Counted from the first letter of the stretch, positions 52,245 through 61,936 are shown. The stretch: 64,000 bases of DNA from CAZUGH01 sp964619785 (GCA_964619785.1 CAZUGH010000004.1:1-64000); one strand, 5' to 3'. Program-made: numbers and translations. The notes: generated by a model from the sequence alone, not told the origin.

Positions 52245-53138
52245 ATGAAGAATTTTAAAGAACAATTAAACGATAAGGTACAGGATATCGAGGAAGGAAT
52301 CAAGCGATATCTTCCCAAAGAAGAGGGTTATGAGAAGACAATCTATCAGGCGATGAATTATAGTGTGTTAGCTGGTGGCAAACGTCTGCGTCCAATGTTT
52401 ATGAAGGAGTTTTATCAGCTCTTTGGTGGCAAGGAAGAATCTGTGATTCGCCCATTTATGGCTGCGATTGAGATGATTCATACGTATTCGCTTGTACATG
52501 ATGATTTACCAGCGATGGATAATGATGATTATCGCAGAGGTCGTCTGACGACGCATAAGGTCTATGGCGAGGACATGGGCATTTTGGCTGGTGATGCGTT
52601 GTTGAATGCAGCGTTTGAGACAGCATTTCTTGCTTTTGATACGGATTGTGATGCCAAACGTATTGGAAGAGCTCTTCAAGTTATGGGAGATAAGGCTGGA
52701 GTTCATGGCATGATTGGTGGACAGGTTGTGGATGTGGAGTCCGGTGGTAAAGACTTGGATTTGTCAATGATTACATTTATCTATCATAAGAAGACTTGCG
52801 CATTAATTGAACTGAGTATGATGGTCGGTGCAATTCTAGGTGGAGCGACACCAGAACAGGTTGGTGAAGTGGAGAAAGTTGGTCGAGATGTAGGACTGGC
52901 CTTTCAGATTCAAGACGATATACTAGATATTGTTGGTGATGAAGCAGTACTGGGTAAGCCGGTACATAGTGATGAGAAGAATGAAAAAACCACATATGCG
53001 ACGCTGGTTGGACTTGGTCAGGCACGAGCAGATGTGAAGAGTTATTCAGAGGATGCGATAAACATTCTAAGAAAAATTCCAGGTGATAGTGAATTCCTTC
53101 AACAATTGATTGAATCATTAATTAACCGGGATAAATAG
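52245..53138 (+). CDS. ispA: Farnesyl/geranyl diphosphate synthase (polyprenyl synthetase)
   Basis: Condenses isopentenyl diphosphate with allylic primers. The 297-residue protein has GGKRLRPM, the first aspartate-rich motif LVHDDLPAMDNDD and the second FQIQDDILDIVGD. Two residues between the DD and DD of the first motif place it among bacterial farnesyl-type enzymes. It lies 3 bases after xseB and 11 before dxs, which supplies its precursors. Confidence 0.93.
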   Translation: MKNFKEQLNDKVQDIEEGIKRYLPKEEGYEKTIYQAMNYSVLAGGKRLRPMFMKEFYQLFGGKEESVIRPFMAAIEMIHTYSLVHDDLPAMDNDDYRRGRLTTHKVYGEDMGILAGDALLNAAFETAFLAFDTDCDAKRIGRALQVMGDKAGVHGMIGGQVVDVESGGKDLDLSMITFIYHKKTCALIELSMMVGAILGGATPEQVGEVEKVGRDVGLAFQIQDDILDIVGDEAVLGKPVHSDEKNEKTTYATLVGLGQARADVKSYSEDAINILRKIPGDSEFLQQLIESLINRDK

Positions 53139-53149
53139 GAGACGTTACT

Positions 53150-55012
53150 GTGAGTAGTTTATTAGACACAATCGTAAAGGCAAATGATATCAAAAATATC
53201 AAGCCGCAACAATACAGACAATTAGCCAAAGAGATACGCCGAATGCTTGTCAAGAGTGTTAGTCATACCGGTGGACATTTAGCATCCAATTTGGGAGCTG
53301 TGGAACTAACGATGGCGCTTCATTTGTGCATGGATTTCCCAGGGGACAAGCTTGTCTGGGATGTGGGGCATCAATCTTATACACATAAGCTGTTAACTGG
53401 TAGACAGGATGTATTCTGTTCGCTTCGTTCTTTTGGTGGTATCAGTGGATTTCCGAAGGTGGAAGAAAATCCTGCAGACACCTTTGATACCGGACATAGT
53501 TCAACATCCATATCGGTAGCGATGGGTCTTGCGAAAGCAAGGGACCTCACAGGAGGCGATGAGAAGATTTTCGCTGTTATCGGTGATGGTGCCTTGTCTG
53601 GTGGTATGGCTTTTGAGGCATTGAATAATCTGTCTTCCCTTGGGTCGAACATGGTTGTAGTTCTCAATGATAATAAAATGTCGATTGCACCAAATGTTGG
53701 TGGTATGTCTAGCTATCTAGGTAAGATTCGTGTTAATAAACAGTATAACCAGCTAAAGCAAGAGGTCATGGATCGACTTGCCAAGCTTGAGAATATGGGA
53801 AGCGCAATTTCGGACAAGATTAAGAGGTCGAAGGATTCGATTAAGAGACTTTTTGTACCGGGTATGTTGTTTGAAGATATGGGGGTCACTTATATCGGGC
53901 CAATCGATGGTCATGATGTGGAAGAGATGGTAAATGCATTTACGATTGCTTCGGAGGCAGACAAGCCAGTACTCGTTCATGTCGTTACGAAAAAAGGTAA
54001 GGGATATCGTCCCGCAGAAGATAGACCTTCTGCTTTTCATGGGGTTGATCCGTTTGATTATCATACAGGAACTTCGGAGAAGGAAAAATGTGTTCCGGGC
54101 TATACCGATATTTTTAGTGAATGGATGGTAGAGGCAGGAGAGAAGTATCCACAATTGGCTGCGGTCACAGCAGCGATGCCGACGGGAACGGGGCTGGGTG
54201 CATTTTCCGAGCAATATCCAGAACGTTTCTTCGATGTTGGTATTGCAGAAGAACATGCCGTGACATTTGCCGCCGGATTGGCAGCAGGTGGGATGAAGCC
54301 TGTAGTTGCGCTATATTCTACATTTCTCCAGAGAGCTTATGATCAGGTGCTTCATGATGTCTGCCTGGGGAGACAGCCAGTGACATTTGCGATTGATCGT
54401 AGTGGATTGGTTGGTAAGGATGGCGAGACACACCAGGGAATTTATGATATATCATTCCTTTGTTCCATCCCGAATCTGACGATTTTAGCTCCAATGGATG
54501 GAGATGAATTAAAGAGTTCTTTAAATTATGCGATGGAGTACCAAGGACCGATTGTTATTAAGTATCCAAGAGGAGCCGCCTATTCTCGTGAAGAGTTGCC
54601 GGAAGCACCGATTGAGTATGGGAAAGCAGAGATTCTTCATCGGGGAAAAGAAGTATTAATACTAGCTGTCGGCAGTATGGTTGAGACAGCACTTGAAGTG
54701 CGAGATATACTAGAGGCAGATGGAAGAAGTGTTACGGTTGTGAACATGCGATTTGTGAAACCATTTGATGAGGAACTAGTATTGAAGCTATATAAGAGTC
54801 ATAAGATGGTTGTCACGATGGAAGAAGGTATCCTAACGGGTGGTCTTGGACAACAGATTCAGGCATGTCTTCATGAAAATGGATGCTGTCGCAAGAAGTG
54901 TATCAACGTATCCTTGCCGAACCAGTTTATTGAACATGGTACGCCGGATGAGTTAAAGCATAAATACAAACTGGATACGAAGTCAATCGTAGACAGAATT
55001 AAGAAAGGCTGA
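53150..55012 (+). CDS. dxs: 1-deoxy-D-xylulose-5-phosphate synthase
   Basis: First enzyme of the non-mevalonate isoprenoid pathway: joins pyruvate and glyceraldehyde 3-phosphate using thiamine diphosphate. The 620-residue protein has HTGGHLASNLGAVE, the cofactor motif GDGALSGGMAFEALNN, and DVGIAEEHAVTFAAG with the catalytic Glu. It starts with GTG. Its stop overlaps the tlyA ATG by one base. Confidence 0.96.
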   Translation: MSSLLDTIVKANDIKNIKPQQYRQLAKEIRRMLVKSVSHTGGHLASNLGAVELTMALHLCMDFPGDKLVWDVGHQSYTHKLLTGRQDVFCSLRSFGGISGFPKVEENPADTFDTGHSSTSISVAMGLAKARDLTGGDEKIFAVIGDGALSGGMAFEALNNLSSLGSNMVVVLNDNKMSIAPNVGGMSSYLGKIRVNKQYNQLKQEVMDRLAKLENMGSAISDKIKRSKDSIKRLFVPGMLFEDMGVTYIGPIDGHDVEEMVNAFTIASEADKPVLVHVVTKKGKGYRPAEDRPSAFHGVDPFDYHTGTSEKEKCVPGYTDIFSEWMVEAGEKYPQLAAVTAAMPTGTGLGAFSEQYPERFFDVGIAEEHAVTFAAGLAAGGMKPVVALYSTFLQRAYDQVLHDVCLGRQPVTFAIDRSGLVGKDGETHQGIYDISFLCSIPNLTILAPMDGDELKSSLNYAMEYQGPIVIKYPRGAAYSREELPEAPIEYGKAEILHRGKEVLILAVGSMVETALEVRDILEADGRSVTVVNMRFVKPFDEELVLKLYKSHKMVVTMEEGILTGGLGQQIQACLHENGCCRKKCINVSLPNQFIEHGTPDELKHKYKLDTKSIVDRIKKG

Positions 55013-55827
55013 TGAACGTGAAGGAACGTTTGGATGTATTATTGGTAAAGCGAGGTTTGGCAGAGTCTAGGGAGAAGGCAAAGGCAGTTATTATGACTGG
55101 CAATGTATTCGTTGAAAACCAGCGCGAGGATAAGGCTGGACAGACTTTCCCTGACACGGTATCAATTGAGGTTAAGGGCAAGAAGATGAAATATGTGAGT
55201 CGTGGTGGCTACAAGCTTGAGAAGGCGATGGAAAGCTTCCCGATTGTTCTTGATGAGAAAGTCTGTATGGACGTCGGTTCTTCGACGGGTGGATTTACGG
55301 ATTGTATGCTTCAGAATGGGGCTCGATTGGTATACGCCATTGACGTAGGAACGAATCAGCTTGTATGGAAACTCAGACAAGATGAACGAGTTGTGTCGAT
55401 GGAGAAGACGAATATTCGCTATGTGGTGCCTGAGGATATCGGTGAATTAGTAGATTTTGTTTCGATTGATGTGGCATTTATTTCTCTAACGAAGGTACTG
55501 CCTGCTGTCTGGCATCTCATGAAGGAAAATGCGCAGATGGTTTGTCTGATTAAGCCTCAGTTCGAGGCTGGAAGAGAAAAGGTTGGCAAGAAGGGCGTTG
55601 TTCGAGAAAAAAGCACGCATATCGAAGTGATTGAACATATTATCAATTTTACGAGAGAGATGGGATTTTCCCAACTTGGTTTGGATCATTCTCCGATTCG
55701 TGGACCAGAGGGAAATATTGAGTATCTCTTGTATCTTGAGAGACCGTCAACAGGAGAAGAACCAGTTTATCATATTCCTGAGGGAGCTGTGGTAGATTTG
55801 GTTAATCAAGCTCATAGTACATTGTGA
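55012..55827 (+). CDS. tlyA: TlyA-family rRNA 2'-O-methyltransferase
   Basis: A 271-residue protein with an N-terminal S4 RNA-binding domain (RLDVLLVKRGLAESREKAKAVIMTGNVFV) and a Rossmann methyltransferase domain (VCMDVGSSTGGFTDCMLQNGA, then VDFVSIDVAFISL). The family methylates ribosomal RNA cytidines in mycobacteria; it is also called a haemolysin in older annotation. Co-translated with nadK. Confidence 0.92.
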   Translation: MNVKERLDVLLVKRGLAESREKAKAVIMTGNVFVENQREDKAGQTFPDTVSIEVKGKKMKYVSRGGYKLEKAMESFPIVLDEKVCMDVGSSTGGFTDCMLQNGARLVYAIDVGTNQLVWKLRQDERVVSMEKTNIRYVVPEDIGELVDFVSIDVAFISLTKVLPAVWHLMKENAQMVCLIKPQFEAGREKVGKKGVVREKSTHIEVIEHIINFTREMGFSQLGLDHSPIRGPEGNIEYLLYLERPSTGEEPVYHIPEGAVVDLVNQAHSTL

Positions 55828-55838
55828 TGGAGGAAAGC

Positions 55839-56678
55839 ATGAAGAAGATGAATCGATTCTGTATTGTAGCCAATACAGAAAAGGATGTGGGTTATGAAGT
55901 GGCCAAACAGATTAAGTCCTATCTAGAGCAACATGGTCGCATTGCTCGGATTGTTTCTGATGCCCATGCAGTGAACCATCAGGAGTCAATGGATTTAGCA
56001 ATTATCCTTGGTGGAGACGGTACGATGATTCAGGCTGCTAAGGTGTTGGCTAAACTTGATTTACCTATGATTGGTGTGAACCTAGGAACGCTTGGATTCC
56101 TTACAGAGATCGAGAAACCCAATATGTTAGCTGCTTTAGATGATGTACTATCGGGACAGTGTTGGACGCAGAATAGGATAGCATTGACGGGTTCGGCAAA
56201 ACTTGGTAATGTGGAACAGACGCTTGGTTTGGCAATTAATGATTTTATTATTGGTAAGCGCGGATTTGGACGTATGATAACGACTCAGGTCTATGTAAAT
56301 GATGAGTTGGCGGATACATATGTGGCGGATGGTGTGTTGATTGCAACGCCGACAGGTTCCACCGCCTATAATTTGTCAGCAGGTGGACCTGTTTTGTCAC
56401 CGGCGATGGAAGGATTTATCATCACGCCGATATGTCCACATTCATTAAATAAGCGAAGCATTGTTGTATCAGCACAAGATAGAATCAAGGTTAAGGTTGG
56501 ACAGACTAGAGCAAATATTATTGATGAAGCAACTGTTAGTGTGGATGGACAACTCTTGAATGATGCGCAGACTGGTGATACAATAGAAATCTATAAGGCC
56601 ACAGAGAAGATTCAGTTGGTGAGATTTGAAGAGACTGGATTTTTCCAGCGAATGCGAAATAAGCTGAACCGGCAATAG
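55839..56678 (+). CDS. nadK: NAD kinase
   Basis: Phosphorylates NAD to NADP. The 279-residue protein has LGGDGTMIQAAKVL with the catalytic Asp, IGVNLGTLGFLTE and the TPTGSTAYNLSAGGPVLSP motif. I use the ATG at 55839 with GGAGGAAAG before it, rather than a GTG five codons earlier inside the end of tlyA. It is the only NAD-related gene in this block; the biosynthetic genes lie 2 kb away on the other strand. Confidence 0.94.
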   Translation: MKKMNRFCIVANTEKDVGYEVAKQIKSYLEQHGRIARIVSDAHAVNHQESMDLAIILGGDGTMIQAAKVLAKLDLPMIGVNLGTLGFLTEIEKPNMLAALDDVLSGQCWTQNRIALTGSAKLGNVEQTLGLAINDFIIGKRGFGRMITTQVYVNDELADTYVADGVLIATPTGSTAYNLSAGGPVLSPAMEGFIITPICPHSLNKRSIVVSAQDRIKVKVGQTRANIIDEATVSVDGQLLNDAQTGDTIEIYKATEKIQLVRFEETGFFQRMRNKLNRQ

Positions 56679-56694
56679 TTTGGGGGACCGTGGA

Positions 56695-57129
56695 ATGAAA
56701 AGTCGACGACAGAATAAGATTATCGAATTGATTGGCAAACATGAGATTGAGACGCAGGAAGAACTGGGCGTGCGCTTACAAGAAGCGGGCTTTCAAGTGA
56801 CTCAAGCTACGATTTCTAGAGATATCAGAGAGTTGTGTCTGACGAAAGTGCCTGGAGAGTCTGGGCGACAGAAGTATGCAATCATGGGAACAACAAGTGG
56901 CATGTCGGAACGTTATGCCAGAGTGTTGCGTGATGGCATGATTAGTATGGATAAAGCAGATAATATATTAGTGATTAAAACGGTGAGTGGTATGGCTATG
57001 GCAGTGGCAGCAGCCATTGATTCGATAGGGATTGATGAGATTGTGGGTTCCATTGCCGGAGACGACACGATTATGTGTGCCATCCGAAGTGCAGACAAGG
57101 TTGAATCTGTCATGAACCGTTTAAGATAG
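56695..57129 (+). CDS. argR: Arginine repressor ArgR/AhrC
   Basis: A 144-residue arginine-responsive regulator. Winged helix: KSRRQNKIIELIGKHEIETQEELGVRLQEAGFQVTQATISRDIREL; C-terminal hexamer domain with the arginine-binding GSIAGDDTIM. The ATG at 56695 has GGGGGACC before it. In related genomes recN usually follows; here it is absent and the YebC gene comes next. Confidence 0.94.
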   Translation: MKSRRQNKIIELIGKHEIETQEELGVRLQEAGFQVTQATISRDIRELCLTKVPGESGRQKYAIMGTTSGMSERYARVLRDGMISMDKADNILVIKTVSGMAMAVAAAIDSIGIDEIVGSIAGDDTIMCAIRSADKVESVMNRLR

Positions 57130-57154
57130 ATAAAAGAAAAAGGAGATTAGGACA

Positions 57155-57892
57155 ATGTCAGGACATTCAAAATTTGCAAACATTAAGCACAAAAAAGAAA
57201 AGAACGATGCTAAGAGAGGTAAGATTTTCACAGTCATCGGTCGTGAAATAGCGGTAGCTGTCAAAGAGGGCGGAGCTGATCCGGAGAACAATTCGAAGCT
57301 TCGTGATGTGATTGCGAAAGCAAAAGCCAACAATATGCCAAATGACACGATTGAGCGTGGTATTAAAAAGGCTGCTGGTGATGTAGACGCAGTTAATTAC
57401 GAGACGGTTACATACGAAGGCTATGGACCAAGCGGAACAGCTATTATCGTAGTTGCCTTGACAGACAACAAGAATCGTACTGCATCAAATGTACGTAATG
57501 CTTTTACAAAGGGTTACGGAAGTGTAGGAACACAGGGTTGTGTATCTTATATGTTTGATGAGAAGGGACAGATTCTGATAGATAAAGAAGAGTATGAAGG
57601 CGATGGAGATGATCTGATGATGCTGGCTTTGGACGCTGGTGCAGATGACTTCAACGAAGAGGATGACAGTTTTGAAATCCTTACGACTCCAGAATCATTC
57701 TCTGAAGTTCGTGAAGCATTAGAGAAGGAAGGAATTCCAATGGCGCAAGCTGAGGTATCCATGATTCCACAGACTTATGTAAAGCTAACATCAGAAGAGG
57801 ATATTAAAAATTTCCAGAAGACAATGGACTTGCTTGACGAGGATGACGATGTCCAAGAAGTTTACCACAATTTAGAGGAAGACGAAGAATAA
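57155..57892 (+). CDS. YebC/PmpR-family protein (TACO1-like)
   Basis: A 245-residue protein with the family start SGHSKFANIKHKKEKNDAKRGKIFT and ERGIKKAAG. Members were named transcription regulators, while recent work on the family points to easing ribosome stalling at proline-rich stretches, which would be kin to EF-P. AAAAAGGAGATT precedes the ATG. An acidic tail ends the protein. Copy C of the palindromic repeat lies just downstream. Confidence 0.92.
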   Translation: MSGHSKFANIKHKKEKNDAKRGKIFTVIGREIAVAVKEGGADPENNSKLRDVIAKAKANNMPNDTIERGIKKAAGDVDAVNYETVTYEGYGPSGTAIIVVALTDNKNRTASNVRNAFTKGYGSVGTQGCVSYMFDEKGQILIDKEEYEGDGDDLMMLALDAGADDFNEEDDSFEILTTPESFSEVREALEKEGIPMAQAEVSMIPQTYVKLTSEEDIKNFQKTMDLLDEDDDVQEVYHNLEEDEE

Positions 57893-57935
57893 ATGGTAAG
57901 GATTCGATAGGCAGATTACAGAAAGCATTTAGGCT

Positions 57936-58132
57936 TGCGGGGTAAATAGAGGATAAAAGTAGGATTTATACCCCGGAGCGTTTTTGGTGCATGTCGGAAG
58001 TGACGTAAATGCGTACTGGTGAATTATGTAAAATAATAAAAAGTGCAGCAATAGATAAATTATGAGCTTCTGTACCCCACTTTTTTTGAAAAGCGGGGTA
58101 CAGAAGCTCATTTCTTTTGAATTTATACCCCC
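57936..58132. repeat. Composite palindromic repeat, copy C
   Basis: The left arm TGCGGGGTA (57936-57944) faces TACCCCG (57969-57975). The central hairpin has a perfect 17-bp stem (58062-58078 with 58095-58111). The right end is ATACCCCC (58125-58132). The spacer has GACGTAAATGCGTACTGG, like copy B's CGTACTGG, and AAAAAGTGCAGCAATAG like copy B's AAAAGTGCAGTGAAATC. The stem bases differ from copies A and B but stay paired. Lies between convergent yebC and niaR and may also stop transcription. Confidence 0.62.
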
Positions 58133-58287
58133 AGAAGCAATATTAGGGTGTGAATTCTCCCATGTATTTACAAAAAGGGGATAAAAAACTAGTTTTATAA
58201 TGATTTATACACCGCACCAGCAGGCAACCCTGCACCAGCAGGCAACCCCGCCAGCAGGCAACCCCGCCAGCAGGCAACCATTCAAAA
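58133..58287. repeat. Short tandem repeat, four units, downstream of niaR
   Basis: At 58214-58279 units GCACCAGCAGGCAACCCT, GCACCAGCAGGCAACCCC, GCCAGCAGGCAACCCC and GCCAGCAGGCAACC follow one another (18, 18, 16, 14 bases). GC-rich units stand out from the AT-rich setting. 58133-58213 shows nothing I can name. The array could vary in copy number between strains. No terminator of niaR was seen. Confidence 0.7.
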
Positions 58288-58803
58288 TCAAGCTTCTTTA
58301 TAAATCAAGAATCCTCTCTCATCAAGTGCTTTCTCGATTCGGTCTAGCCGCTCTTCGGAGTCGGCGCGGATCGTATGGTAGTGATAGTTTGATGTGAGGT
58401 TCTTAAGATGGGTGGACTTGCCGCTAGCGATATCTGCTACAAAATCTTTGATGTCATTACGATTACTAATATTTAAGTCAGCTTGAATCTGGCCGTATAC
58501 TTTATGATTGACAAATACATTGACAGCAGTTCCACCATAATCCACGATAATCTGTAGTTCTTCCTCAGTTTCAGCATCGGTATGTGCCGATTTAATAATG
58601 CGTTGATAGCCACTTTGACGGTTGAGAAGATAGCCACGTGTGGTTGAGACAATATCGAAATTGGCAGTACGTAATAGTGCGATATCCTGTACGATGACTT
58701 GGCGGCTTACATGAAGCTGTTCGGCAAGTTTCGTTCCTGATATAGGTTCTTTCGTACGTTGTAATAGATGAATAATTTCTTGACGTCTTGTATCACCATC
58801 CAT
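58288..58803 (-). CDS. niaR: NiaR-type niacin-responsive repressor (HTH plus 3H domain)
   Basis: A 171-residue regulator. Residues about 5-60 are a DeoR/BirA-like helix-turn-helix (ISGTKLAEQLHVSRQVIVQDIALLR); the remainder is a 3H domain with the three conserved His regions KSAHT, VNHKVYGQ and NYHYHTIRA that bind metal and nicotinic acid. NiaR represses NAD synthesis and niacin uptake genes when niacin is plentiful. It is the last gene of the nadABC operon, so it is probably autoregulated through the operator before nadA. Confidence 0.9.
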   Translation of the reverse strand: MDGDTRRQEIIHLLQRTKEPISGTKLAEQLHVSRQVIVQDIALLRTANFDIVSTTRGYLLNRQSGYQRIIKSAHTDAETEEELQIIVDYGGTAVNVFVNHKVYGQIQADLNISNRNDIKDFVADIASGKSTHLKNLTSNYHYHTIRADSEERLDRIEKALDERGFLIYKEA

Positions 58804-58820
58804 ATCTATACTCGTCCTTT

Positions 58821-59681
58821 CTATTGGTTAATGGGATGTAGATTCTTAAGAGAAATATCTAGAATCGGAGCGGAGTGTGTAAGTGCTCCACTTGAGATAT
58901 AGTCTACACCGATATCTACTAACTGGTCAACATTTTCCTTTGTTACATTTCCCGAACATTCTGTCTCGGCACGACCGTTGATAATCTCAATGGCACGTTT
59001 CATATCTTCCGGAGACATATTATCAAGCATGATGATGTCAGCACCAGCATTGGCGGCTTCCTCTACCATCTGCAGATTTTCGACTTCAACTTCAATCTTA
59101 CGAACAAAAGAAGCATATTCTTTCGCCATCTTGATCGCCTTGGTTACGCTTCCTGCTGCGCCGATATGATTATCTTTTAATAAAATACCATCGGAGAGGT
59201 TGTATCGATGATTGTAACCACCACCGACTTTAACAGAATATTTTTCAAAAATACGCATATTTGGTGTCGTTTTTCTCGTGTCAAGAAGCTTGGTTTTCTT
59301 GCCTTCAAGAAGTTTGGCGATGGTATGTGTGTAGGTGGCAATTCCGCTCATTCGCTGTAGGTAGTTTAGCGCCACGCGCTCGCCAGATAGTAGAACGCGG
59401 ATATCACCTGTGATACGCGCCATCAGCTGACCCACCTTGACTTCATCTCCATCCTGGCAGAAAAATTCAATCTCAGTCGTTTCATCAAGAAGAGTGAAAA
59501 CTCGTTTGAATACCCAGAGCCCAGCGATGATTCCATCTTGTTTACAGATTAATTGAACTTCCCCCTTTGTAGCGGTAGGCATAACTGCATTGGTTGTGAT
59601 ATCTTCACTTGTAATATCTTCACGAAGAGCCTGAAGAATTAGGTTATCGGCATTTAGTGTAAGTGTAATATTATTGTTCAT
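58821..59681 (-). CDS. nadC: Nicotinate-nucleotide pyrophosphorylase (quinolinate phosphoribosyltransferase)
   Basis: Makes nicotinate mononucleotide from quinolinate and PRPP. The 286-residue protein has the active-site TRKTTPNMRIFEKYSVKVGGGYNHR and the ILLKDNHIG motif, and IEVEVENL later. Overlaps nadB by 11 bases; the repressor gene follows by 17. Confidence 0.95.
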   Translation of the reverse strand: MNNNITLTLNADNLILQALREDITSEDITTNAVMPTATKGEVQLICKQDGIIAGLWVFKRVFTLLDETTEIEFFCQDGDEVKVGQLMARITGDIRVLLSGERVALNYLQRMSGIATYTHTIAKLLEGKKTKLLDTRKTTPNMRIFEKYSVKVGGGYNHRYNLSDGILLKDNHIGAAGSVTKAIKMAKEYASFVRKIEVEVENLQMVEEAANAGADIIMLDNMSPEDMKRAIEIINGRAETECSGNVTKENVDQLVDIGVDYISSGALTHSAPILDISLKNLHPINQ

Positions 59682-60960
59682 GTATTTTTTTCATCCTTTC
59701 AATTTCTTGTTTAATCGCTTCTTGGTGTCTACTAGACCATTGTTCTAAATCGCTGTATTTATCATAATTCACTCTCGGAGTGTTGGCAAGCATTTCATGA
59801 GTAGTAGCAATCTCATGAGCTGCCCGCTTCGCAAATACCATGCTTTCAAGAAGAGAATTGCTGGCCAATCGATTGGCTCCATGTACACCATTGCAGCTGG
59901 TTTCGCCAATGGCATATAAATGTTTCATGGAAGTACGACTCTCTTCGTTGACCCAGATACCACCCATGAAATAATGCTGAGCAGGGACAACGGGAATACA
60001 CTCTTTTGTGACATCATAGCCTTCCTCGAGGCAACGTTGATAGATATTAGGAAAATGATTGATAATCTCATCTCGCTCGATTCCGTCCATTGATAACCAA
60101 ACATAGGGAGTACCATCAAGCTCCATTTGCTTACGGATTGCCTTAGTTACGACATCGCGAGGAAGCAATTCATCGACAAAACGTTCTTTGTTGGCATTGA
60201 GAAGATGAGCACCTTCACCACGAACGGATTCAGAGATTAAGAAACGTCGTCCCGGTTTTTCTGAGTATAAAGTGGTAGGATGAATCTGTATGTAGTCTAC
60301 ATTTTCAAGCTCTATTCCGTGATCAAGAGCAATTCCTAGAGCATCTCCCGTAAGATGGCGAAAGTTCGTGGAGTGATGATAGAGGCCACCGAGACCGCCA
60401 CAAGCAAGAACTGTGTAGTTGGCTGTGTAGGTTGCTAGTGTTCCATCCGATTCCGTAACAATAATGCCGTAACAGATGTTATCTGCCTCTAAAATATCAA
60501 TCATTGATGTGTGTTCGAGAATTGTGATATTATCACGTTCCATGGCACGAGCAAGAAGCTTACTTGTGATTTCGTGACCGGTGATGTCTTCGTGGAATAG
60601 AATTCTTGGTTTGGAATGCCCGCCTTCTCTAGTAAAGAGGAGCGAACCCTCTGCGTCATGTTCAAATTCCACACCATAGTGAATCAGATTTCCAATGATT
60701 TCACGAGAGGAACGAATCATGATATCCACAGATTCAGGACGATTGACATAATGACCTGCCTTCATGGTGTCTTCGTAATAACTGTCATAATCCTCTGGTG
60801 AAGTCATAACACAGATACCACCCTGAGCAAGAAAAGAGTCACTGTGTTCCACCGTATCCTTGCTTATGAGAAGAATTTGCTGGTCAGTTGGAAGCGAAAG
60901 CGCGTGAAATAGGCCCGCGGCTCCGGTTCCTACGATAATTACATCAGAATGTCTATTCAT
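59671..60960 (-). CDS. nadB: L-aspartate oxidase
   Basis: FAD enzyme that oxidises aspartate to iminoaspartate, here probably with fumarate since the organism is anaerobic. The 429-residue protein has the dinucleotide-binding VIIVGTGAAGL, the HSDSFLAQGGI motif, QIHPTTLY and the ETSCNGVHGANRLASNSLLE region. Slightly shorter than the E. coli enzyme at its helical C-terminus. Overlaps nadA by 8 bases. Confidence 0.95.
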   Translation of the reverse strand: MNRHSDVIIVGTGAAGLFHALSLPTDQQILLISKDTVEHSDSFLAQGGICVMTSPEDYDSYYEDTMKAGHYVNRPESVDIMIRSSREIIGNLIHYGVEFEHDAEGSLLFTREGGHSKPRILFHEDITGHEITSKLLARAMERDNITILEHTSMIDILEADNICYGIIVTESDGTLATYTANYTVLACGGLGGLYHHSTNFRHLTGDALGIALDHGIELENVDYIQIHPTTLYSEKPGRRFLISESVRGEGAHLLNANKERFVDELLPRDVVTKAIRKQMELDGTPYVWLSMDGIERDEIINHFPNIYQRCLEEGYDVTKECIPVVPAQHYFMGGIWVNEESRTSMKHLYAIGETSCNGVHGANRLASNSLLESMVFAKRAAHEIATTHEMLANTPRVNYDKYSDLEQWSSRHQEAIKQEIERMKKIHEQ

Positions 60961-61882
60961 GGCTTCCTCCGTTATTGGCGGCTAACTCAAGCATTCGATT
61001 CAATGGAGCATTAGCTGCTTGGCGCATTTGCTCCGAAACCTCCACCTGTGTTGTCATGGTTTCGAGGGAAATGATTACTTTTTCGAGTGTAATCTTCTTC
61101 ATATTTGGGCAGAACTGGCGAGTACCAACAGAATAAAATCGCTTGTTAGGATTTTTGGCTTGCAATTCATGTAAAACGCCCATTTCTGTACCGATGATAA
61201 ATTCATCCGCATCACTTGCGGTCGCATAGTCAATAATGCCAGAGGTGCTTCCGATATAGTCAGCCAGCTCTAAAACGGCGAGCGGACATTCTGGATGAAC
61301 TAATACTTTTGCATGAGGTCTAGCTTCTTTGGCTTCCATTAAACGCTCCGGCAAGATGCTTGTATGTACGTGGCAAAAACCATCATTGAAAATGAAATGC
61401 TTCTCAGGCACCTTGGATGCTACATATCGTCCCAAGTTTTCATCTGGTATGAAGAAGATATTTTTTTCCTTGAGACTACGAACAATCTTTAACACATTGG
61501 AAGATGTTACACATACATCGGAATGAGATTTTAGTTCCGCTGTTGAATTGATATAACAAACAACGGCTAAATCGTCATATTCCTTGCGAAGCGCTTCAAT
61601 CCGGACGTCGTCTGCCATATGTGCCATCGGGCAATCCGCGAGAACTTCTGGTAGAAGTACAGTCTTTTGTGGGTTGAGAATCTTAGCACTCTCACCCATG
61701 AATGATACGCCACAGAAAACAATGGTATCAGCCTCTATCGTTGTTGCAATTTTACTTAGGTAATAGGAATCACCGATATAATCTGCTACATCCTGCACTT
61801 CGTCAGTAACATAGTAATGTGCCAGAATGACCGCATTTTTCTCTTTTTTCAATTCCTGAATTCGTTTTACTTGGTCTGTCAT
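60953..61882 (-). CDS. nadA: Quinolinate synthase
   Basis: Condenses iminoaspartate with dihydroxyacetone phosphate; contains a 4Fe-4S cluster. The 309-residue protein has LAHYYVTDEVQDVADYIGDS, and three cluster cysteines in VFCGVSFMGE, HVH-region and RQFCPNMKKI. The ATG at 61882 has GGAGGACATC before it; an earlier ATG overlaps that site. First gene of the operon, behind a promoter that carries the NiaR-type site. Confidence 0.95.
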   Translation of the reverse strand: MTDQVKRIQELKKEKNAVILAHYYVTDEVQDVADYIGDSYYLSKIATTIEADTIVFCGVSFMGESAKILNPQKTVLLPEVLADCPMAHMADDVRIEALRKEYDDLAVVCYINSTAELKSHSDVCVTSSNVLKIVRSLKEKNIFFIPDENLGRYVASKVPEKHFIFNDGFCHVHTSILPERLMEAKEARPHAKVLVHPECPLAVLELADYIGSTSGIIDYATASDADEFIIGTEMGVLHELQAKNPNKRFYSVGTRQFCPNMKKITLEKVIISLETMTTQVEVSEQMRQAANAPLNRMLELAANNGGSHE

Positions 61883-61936
61883 GATGTCCTCCATAATATG
61901 TTGTGTGTCTTATTGATAGGAAAATGTATGCCACCT

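Noticed and set aside
53753..54256. 167-codon open frame on the minus strand
   Set aside because: Opposite strand of dxs, whose motifs are complete; no ribosome site.
58214..58279. CRISPR-like array
   Set aside because: Units follow each other without spacers; it is a plain tandem repeat.
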